NCBI RefSeq assembly: GCF_018982945.1
Contig: NZ_JABRXE010000001.1
Location: 186,001 to 250,000, forward strand
Length of the DNA stretch: 64,000 bases
Direction: 5' to 3'
Origin: Anaerostipes faecalis
GTDB lineage: Bacteria > Bacillota > Clostridia > Lachnospirales > Lachnospiraceae
The translations under genes and the position numbers were made by a program. Each line of letters opens with the position of its first letter. Positions within the stretch are counted from its first letter, which is position 1. Under the pieces are notes generated by a model. The model ran no database searches, was not told the origin of the DNA, and worked only from the letters and a program-made list of their open reading frames with translations. Positions 59,949 to 64,000 of the stretch are shown here, piece by piece.

Positions 59949-61904
59949 ATGGATCAAATCAAGTACTTAAAAGAACTTGCTGTGCGTTATCCAAATGTTG
60001 CGGCAGCATCCACAGAAATTATCAATCTTCAGGCTATATTGCATCTTCCGAAAGGTACAGAGCATTATATATCAGATGTTCATGGAGAATATGAAAAATT
60101 CAGTCATATTATACGTAATGGATCTGGAGCAATAAGAAGTAAAATTGAAGATGAATTTGGAAATACATTGACAACAGAAGAAAAGAAAAATCTGGCATCT
60201 GTTATTTATTATCCGGAACAGAAGATGGATATAATGGAAGAAAAACTTCCAAGAAATGAATTGTTAGAATGGCATCATGATACAATGGTGCGTCTGGTCC
60301 ATGTGGCTAGAGCTGTCGGGAATAAATATACACGTTCTAAAGTCCGTAAGGCAATGTCACCGGAATTTGCTTATGTAATGGAAGAATTGATGGTGGAGCA
60401 TCGAACAGCAGATAAGAAAAAGTATGTTGAACAGATTCTTGAAACTATCATCACAACAGGAAGAGTACGTCAGTTTATTGCAGCAATGGCACATTTAATT
60501 CAAAAACTATCTGTTGATCAGTTACATGTTATAGGTGATATATATGATAGAGGACCAGGACCACATCGAATTATGGACTGTATTATGAAATCTGCTAATG
60601 TGGATATACAGTGGGGAAATCATGATATGCTGTGGATGGGAGCAGCTTCTGGTCATAGGGCATGTATTTGTAATGTTGTAAGAATTTGTGCGAGATATAA
60701 TAATCTGGATGTATTGGAAAATGGATATGGAATCAATCTGATTCCGTTGGCAAGATTTGCACTGGAATGTTATAAAGATGATCCGTGTGATGTATTCCAT
60801 GTATCCGGAGAAGTAAACCAGGAGAATATCAGAGAAGCGGAATTGAATAAAAAAATGCATAAAGCTATTGCCATTATGCAGTTTAAAGTAGAAGGACAGC
60901 TGATCAAAAGACGTCCGGATTTTCTTATGGATGAACGTCTGCTGCTAGATAAAGTAGATTATAAAAAAGGCACGATTATGATTGATGGACAGGAATATAA
61001 GCTGAATGATACAAATTTTCCAACTATTGATCCTAAAGATCCATATAAGCTGACAAAAGAAGAAGAATATGTTATGGAGCATATGGTAACTGCATTTAAA
61101 TATTGTGCTTATCTTCAGGAGCACGTTAGATTTTTGTTTTCAAAGGGTAATTTATATAAAGTCTGCAATGATATGTTGTTATATCATGGATGTGTTCCGT
61201 TAAATGAGGATGGAACATTTAGAGAAGTCCAGATTCAGGGAAATAGCTATTCAGGGAAAGCCCTGTATGATGTTCTTGATCATTTGGCACGACAAGGATA
61301 CTATGAAGATAAAGACATAGATGCCCGCCGATATGGACAGGATATTATGTGGTTTATCTGGTCTAATGAGAATTCTCCAGTTTATGGAAAAGCCAAGATG
61401 GCTACGTTCGAGAGATATTTTCTGGAAGATTCAGATATTAAAAAAGAGAAAAAAGATTATTATTATCAATGGTATGAAAATGAAGAAGTTATCAATCAGA
61501 TTTTAAAGGAATTTGGCTTAGATCCTGAAACAGGGAAAATCGTAAACGGGCATATGCCGGTGGCAGTGAAGAAAGGCGAGAGCCCAATTAAATGTGGTGG
61601 CAAATTGTTTGTTATTGATGGCGGGTTTTCAAAAGCATATCAAAAAACAACAGGGATAGCAGGATACACGTTGGTATCTAATTCATATGGATTGAAGCTG
61701 GTTGCTCATGAACCGTTTGTATCAAGAAGTGTGGCCATTAGAGAAGAAACAGATATTCATTCTGATACAATTGTTATAAAAAAAGTTACCAGACGAAAAT
61801 GTGTTGAAGATACAGATATTGGAAAAGAGATTAAAGGAAAAGTGGCAGATCTGGAACAGCTGCTTTGGGCATATCAGAAAGGTCTTTTGAAAGAACAGAT
61901 ATAA
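59949..61904 (+). CDS. fbp: Class III fructose-1,6-bisphosphatase
   Basis: Fbp class III is the Firmicutes gluconeogenic phosphatase. The 651-residue protein has calcineurin-type metal motifs ISDVHGEYEKF (about residue 45), VIGDIYDRGPGPHRIMD (about 195) and QWGNHDMLWMGAASGH (about 218), and GHMPVAVKKGESPIKCGGKL near 540 with FVIDGGFSKAYQ. Size matches the Bacillus enzyme (671). The frame extends to 59847, but ATG 59949 has GGGAGG and the family start MDQIKYLKEL. Confidence 0.95.
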   Translation: MDQIKYLKELAVRYPNVAAASTEIINLQAILHLPKGTEHYISDVHGEYEKFSHIIRNGSGAIRSKIEDEFGNTLTTEEKKNLASVIYYPEQKMDIMEEKLPRNELLEWHHDTMVRLVHVARAVGNKYTRSKVRKAMSPEFAYVMEELMVEHRTADKKKYVEQILETIITTGRVRQFIAAMAHLIQKLSVDQLHVIGDIYDRGPGPHRIMDCIMKSANVDIQWGNHDMLWMGAASGHRACICNVVRICARYNNLDVLENGYGINLIPLARFALECYKDDPCDVFHVSGEVNQENIREAELNKKMHKAIAIMQFKVEGQLIKRRPDFLMDERLLLDKVDYKKGTIMIDGQEYKLNDTNFPTIDPKDPYKLTKEEEYVMEHMVTAFKYCAYLQEHVRFLFSKGNLYKVCNDMLLYHGCVPLNEDGTFREVQIQGNSYSGKALYDVLDHLARQGYYEDKDIDARRYGQDIMWFIWSNENSPVYGKAKMATFERYFLEDSDIKKEKKDYYYQWYENEEVINQILKEFGLDPETGKIVNGHMPVAVKKGESPIKCGGKLFVIDGGFSKAYQKTTGIAGYTLVSNSYGLKLVAHEPFVSRSVAIREETDIHSDTIVIKKVTRRKCVEDTDIGKEIKGKVADLEQLLWAYQKGLLKEQI

Positions 61905-61948
61905 AGGACAAGATTCCATCATATATTTATAAAAAAATGAGGTGGAAA

Positions 61949-63625
61949 ATGGACTGTTACGGAGTAGCGGAAAATGATGATTATTTTGAGTTTATTGCAG
62001 AATACAGCGGGGTATTGGAAGATGTAAAAGAGCAGATGCAGACAGAATGTGTAACGGTAATTAATAATCGATTTTCCATTGCTTATGTTCCTCGCAGGGG
62101 AATGGATTTATTTCGCAGTGGCGATTATCAGTATAATGCCATTCCACGGTGTTTTGGACTTATGGATCTTTCCGTAATGGAAGATGCAGGAGTGGCACCG
62201 GTTCGAAGATCCGGTCTGGATTTATATGGAAATGGTGTTTTAGTAGGAATTGTCGATACAGGAATAGATTATCAGAATTCTGTTTTTCAATATGATGATG
62301 GGACAACCAAAATATATTCCATATGGGATCAGACTATCAAAGATGAAGAAAAAAAATCTATTCTCGGATATGGTAAAGAATTTTCAAAAGAAGAAATCGA
62401 AAAAGCACTTCAAAGTGAAAAACCAGTGACAAAAGTACCATCGACGGATGAATCCGGACATGGTACTTTTTTAGCTGGGTTAATTGCCGGAAATGAGGTA
62501 TCGGAAGAAGGATTTTCAGGAGTTGCTCCCAATGTTCAGCTGATTGTGGTTAAGCTTCGGCAGGCAAGGCAGTATTTAAAAGAATATTATTGTCTGGATC
62601 CTTCTTTTGAAGCTTATTCGGAAACTGATATAATGCTTGGTGTCCGGTATATATCAATTATAGCAGAAGCTTTGCGAAAACCACTGGTTATTTATATGGG
62701 GATAGGAACAAGCCAGGCATCCCATCTTGGCACCGGACCTCTAGATCAGTATCTTGGTACGATTGCCCCGTTAAAAGGAGCAGCAGTGGTAACAAGTGGA
62801 GGAAATGAGGGGCAGGCAAGACATCATTATTCTGGAACGGTTTCAAATAGTGCAAGTAAAGTGGAACTGAAAGTTGGAAGTTCAGAATATGGCTTTACAC
62901 TGGAATTGTGGGGAATGCCACCTAATGGATATTATGTGGATATTGAATCACCTTCTGGACAGAGAACAGGAAGAATTGCCGGAGGAATTCGCGGGCAAAG
63001 GGAAGTAACATTTTTACTGGAAAGAACCAGGCTGTATGTAGATTATTTTACTGTTGATACATCTGCAGGGGCTCCGGTTATTGTTATGAGATTTTGCAGA
63101 CCTGCAGAAGGCGTATGGAATATTTATGTAAGTGATGACGGAATGGGCAGCAGGGAATTTGATTTATGGCTGCCATTGACTAATTTTTTATCGGAAGATA
63201 CATTTTTCTTAGAATCAACACCATATAATACGCTGGTGGCACCTGGAAATATGGATTTACTGATGTGTGTATCCAATTATAATCAGAATAATGAGAGTAT
63301 TTATATTGATAGCAGTCGTGGATTTCCAAGAAATGCTATAAAACCAGATTTTGCGGCTCCAGGAGTGGAGGTATTGGGACCGCTTCCTAAAGGCCGATTT
63401 GGAAGAAAAACAGGGACCAGTGTATCAGGGGCAATTGTTGCCGGGATGGCAGCATTAATGCTGGAATGGGGATATGTGGAAAAAAACGATGTGGAAATAA
63501 ATACAACCAGGATAAAAAATTATCTGATTCGGGGAGCTGATCGAGATGCGAACCGGAGTTATCCTAATCAGGAGTGGGGATATGGAACAGTGAATCTTTA
63601 TGAAACATTTTTAAGAATAAGGTAA
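61949..63625 (+). CDS. S8 subtilisin-like serine peptidase (CspBA/CspC-like)
   Basis: The 558-residue peptidase has the full catalytic triad: Asp103 (GIVDTGID), His171 (DESGHGTFLAG) and Ser491 (KTGTSVSGAIVAG), with an insert of about 200 residues between His and Ser carrying a jelly-roll-like region (VELKVGSSEYGFTLELWGMP). The N-terminal 85 residues could be a propeptide; there is no clear signal peptide. The layout follows the Csp proteases of Clostridia that act in spore germination, though some relatives are not. GAGGTGG precedes ATG 61949. It stands alone between fbp and the flippase. Confidence 0.9.
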   Translation: MDCYGVAENDDYFEFIAEYSGVLEDVKEQMQTECVTVINNRFSIAYVPRRGMDLFRSGDYQYNAIPRCFGLMDLSVMEDAGVAPVRRSGLDLYGNGVLVGIVDTGIDYQNSVFQYDDGTTKIYSIWDQTIKDEEKKSILGYGKEFSKEEIEKALQSEKPVTKVPSTDESGHGTFLAGLIAGNEVSEEGFSGVAPNVQLIVVKLRQARQYLKEYYCLDPSFEAYSETDIMLGVRYISIIAEALRKPLVIYMGIGTSQASHLGTGPLDQYLGTIAPLKGAAVVTSGGNEGQARHHYSGTVSNSASKVELKVGSSEYGFTLELWGMPPNGYYVDIESPSGQRTGRIAGGIRGQREVTFLLERTRLYVDYFTVDTSAGAPVIVMRFCRPAEGVWNIYVSDDGMGSREFDLWLPLTNFLSEDTFFLESTPYNTLVAPGNMDLLMCVSNYNQNNESIYIDSSRGFPRNAIKPDFAAPGVEVLGPLPKGRFGRKTGTSVSGAIVAGMAALMLEWGYVEKNDVEINTTRIKNYLIRGADRDANRSYPNQEWGYGTVNLYETFLRIR

Positions 63626-63640
63626 GTGGATTGAAGAAAA

Positions 63641-63668
63641 AGAGTGGAGAAATGATTTTCTCCACTCT
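63641..63668 (-). terminator. Terminator of the minus-strand flippase gene
   Basis: AGAGTGGAGAAA (63641-63652) and TTTCTCCACTCT (63657-63668) form a 12-bp stem, 4-base loop. On the minus strand it is followed by T-rich sequence; the flippase stop codon (TAG at 63669-63667) touches the stem. On the plus strand no T run follows. Confidence 0.78.
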
Positions 63669-64000
63669 AAAAATTGTATAATTCTTTTTTTAGATAATGA
63701 AAGTTTAATGTAACAAGTGTAATGGAACTTGCCATTAATCCCCAAAGATATCCGTAAATCCCCTCAATTGGTATGATGAAAACAACAAAAATAATTCGAA
63801 TAATCAAAGAAATACTATTGTGAACAAAGGTAATTTTGGTTTTTCCAAGACCATTTAAGATGCTGGTTAAAGTTCCTGAAAGATATAAGAATGGACATAA
63901 GAAAGAGAGAGAACGCAGGTAAGCCCCACAGGAACTATTGTGAAAAACAACTTTTCCAATCCATGGCCCCATTGTGAAGAAGCCAATAAAGCCGAAGAAT
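63667..64000 (-). CDS. SpoVB/MATE-like polysaccharide flippase, C-terminal fragment
   Basis: The last 110 residues or so of a multi-helix membrane protein whose start is outside the window. The frame stays open to the right edge. Helices with Pro/Gly turns (LCPFLYLSGTLTSILNGLGK, then IIRIIFVVFIIPIEGIYGYL) match the C-terminal part of the MOP flippase family, such as SpoVB (sporulation) or polysaccharide exporters. SpoVB is likely in a spore former, but the visible part does not settle which. Confidence 0.75.
   Translation of the reverse strand, partial: FFGFIGFFTMGPWIGKVVFHNSSCGAYLRSLSFLCPFLYLSGTLTSILNGLGKTKITFVHNSISLIIRIIFVVFIIPIEGIYGYLWGLMASSITLVTLNFHYLKKELYNF

Noticed and set aside
1-64000. 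CRISPR array, insertion sequence or prophage
   Set aside because: No regularly spaced repeats, transposase, integrase or phage structural genes were seen on either strand.

Overview
The window is a low-GC, gene-dense chromosome segment from a spore-forming Firmicute, almost certainly class Clostridia and most like family Lachnospiraceae. The sporulation genes spoIIAA-spoIIAB-sigF and spoIIID, a six-cysteine SCIFF peptide with its radical SAM maturase, a class III fructose-1,6-bisphosphatase, a Csp-like subtilisin, tRNA genes without encoded CCA and short AT-rich spacers with AGGAGG-type ribosome binding sites all fit. I cannot name the genus from sequence alone. Nearly all genes run on the plus strand in short overlapping operons. 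No phage, insertion sequence or CRISPR array is visible.

Layout. 1-2340: tail of a TPR-like gene and a membrane-anchored Ig-like repeat protein. 2403-5670: S1-domain protein, aroC, tgt, yajC. 5713-6558: a minus-strand PHP phosphoesterase. 6658-12755: TIGR04086-like membrane protein, DEAD-box helicase with a structured leader, SCIFF precursor scfA, maturase scfB and a fused secDF overlapping scfB. 12823-19053: recJ, HAD phosphatase, sbcD, sbcC. 19127-20311: secreted C39-like cysteine peptidase. 20449-20625: tRNA-Val and elongator tRNA-Met. 20727-25077: ispF, acetyltransferase, beta-CASP exonuclease, small metal-binding protein, rluF-like pseudouridine synthase. 25070-33583: ligA, metA (acetyl-CoA type), two HAD phosphatases, secreted ComEC-like metallo-beta-lactamase protein, folC, TPR membrane protein.

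33764-40019: spoIIA operon, rho, rpmE, DUF1385 protein, prmC, prfA. 40044-47272: nadE, a minus-strand cold-shock gene with long leader, thioesterase, an amber-interrupted small ORF, two CobW-type GTPases, a split chromate transporter (minus) and spoIIID. 47363-50489: unknown minus-strand gene, rarA, small membrane protein, an orphan structured transcript, SEC-C protein. 50613-55130: MarR repressor with tandem operators and a heterodimeric ABC exporter. 55183-63625: oxidoreductase, cyclophilin lipoprotein, MocR regulator, clpX, fbp, S8 peptidase. The right edge holds a truncated SpoVB/MATE-like flippase.

Most of the window is core genome: translation (tgt, rpmE, prmC, prfA), DNA repair (recJ, sbcCD, ligA, rarA), sporulation, secretion (yajC, secDF) and cofactor synthesis. 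The less ordinary material is: a short palindromic element, core GGACTTGTCC followed by GCTTTGTTA, at three places and as a longer variant before the DEAD-box gene; an orphan structured transcript next to rarA; a CobW/DUF1980 pair with a His-rich loop; tandem MarR operators; and the SCIFF locus embedded between secretion genes.
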